Both the position numbers and the translations under genes were made by a program. From CBDVBD01 sp965372135 (GTDB lineage Bacteria > Electryoneota > RPQS01 > CBDVBD01), in contig CBDVBD010000032.1 in NCBI GenBank assembly GCA_965372135.1, positions 1 through 24,266 of the forward strand: a DNA stretch of 24,266 nt, in the 5' to 3' direction. Below are positions 24,146 to 24,266 of this stretch, piece by piece; positions within the stretch are counted from its first letter, which is position 1; each line of letters opens with the position of its first letter. The notes below the pieces were generated by a model. That model had not been told where the DNA came from, made no database searches, and worked only from the letters and a program-made list of their open reading frames with translations.

Positions 24146-24174
24146 ATTATACCAGGTAATATAGTCACATTACC
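24146..24174 (-). promoter_or_regulatory. Extended -10 promoter with overlapping palindrome, start of the regulatory island
   Basis: The minus strand has TATAAT (24151-24146) preceded by TGG, an extended -10 box (TGnTATAAT). A weak TTGGTA lies 19 bases upstream. Just upstream of the -10, GGTAAT and ATTACC form an inverted repeat with an 8-base spacer (24155-24174), a position where a bound repressor would block RNA polymerase. Transcription would start about 50 bases before the GTG at 24089. A second TATAAT at 24228-24223 has no good -35. The rest of 24090-24266 is AT-rich with nothing else recognised. Confidence 0.5.
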
Positions 24175-24266
24175 AAATCGGCTTTTTATGACTCAAACCC
24201 GTTATCCCTTTGGCACAGGTATATTATAAATATCGGTCAGTATTTATTCATACTTTATAAAATTAA

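Overview
The window looks like a chromosomal piece of an uncultured bacterium of the Fibrobacteres-Chlorobi-Bacteroidetes (FCB) group or a neighbouring candidate phylum such as KSB1, Calditrichota or Marinimicrobia. This is inferred from a PorD-like (DUF4835) protein, a PorV/PorQ-like barrel and a small secreted fibronectin-like protein next to ordinary Gram-negative envelope genes. The exact phylum cannot be fixed from sequence reading alone. I see no tRNA, rRNA, CRISPR array, transposase or phage gene, and no gap between genes exceeds 300 bases.

Left part (1-8162), envelope and housekeeping. A minus-strand run reads, in transcription order, PorV/PorQ-like protein, secreted helix-hairpin-helix/beta-barrel protein, family 2 glycosyltransferase, N-acetylmuramoyl-L-alanine amidase and transcription terminator Rho. 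A promoter and ribosome binding site just after rho point to a further gene leaving the window at base 1. Divergent on the plus strand are the PorD-like lipid/secretion accessory protein and a single-gene unit for a 134-residue secreted fibronectin-III-like protein, with its own promoter and an intrinsic terminator at 7922-7947.

Right part (8163-24089), a regulatory island of fourteen genes all on the minus strand. In transcription order: PilZ protein, single receiver, STAS protein, small DUF3391-like protein, HDOD protein, GAF-PP2C phosphatase, receiver/anti-sigma-type kinase, membrane PAS histidine kinase, a small Hpt-like protein, a REC-REC-PAS-DHp-like protein without ATPase domain, single receiver; then, behind a good promoter at 14208-14236, two REC-PAS-PAS histidine kinases and a REC-PAS-DHp protein without ATPase domain; then, behind its own promoter, a PAP2 phosphatase. 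The island holds eight receiver domains, three complete histidine kinases and a full partner-switching set (kinase, phosphatase, STAS antagonist), yet no DNA-binding output domain, no sigma factor and no GGDEF or EAL domain.

The most unusual feature is a set of altered phosphotransfer boxes in three consecutive genes. The Hpt-like protein has Gln where the phosphorylated His should be. The neighbouring DHp-like protein has Asp at its His position, lacks the ATPase domain, and its first receiver lacks the conserved Lys. The kinase upstream has Ser for the conserved Pro of its H-box. This suggests either that non-catalytic 'pseudo' phosphotransfer proteins act as scaffolds or decoys in a multi-input relay, or that this part of the locus is decaying.
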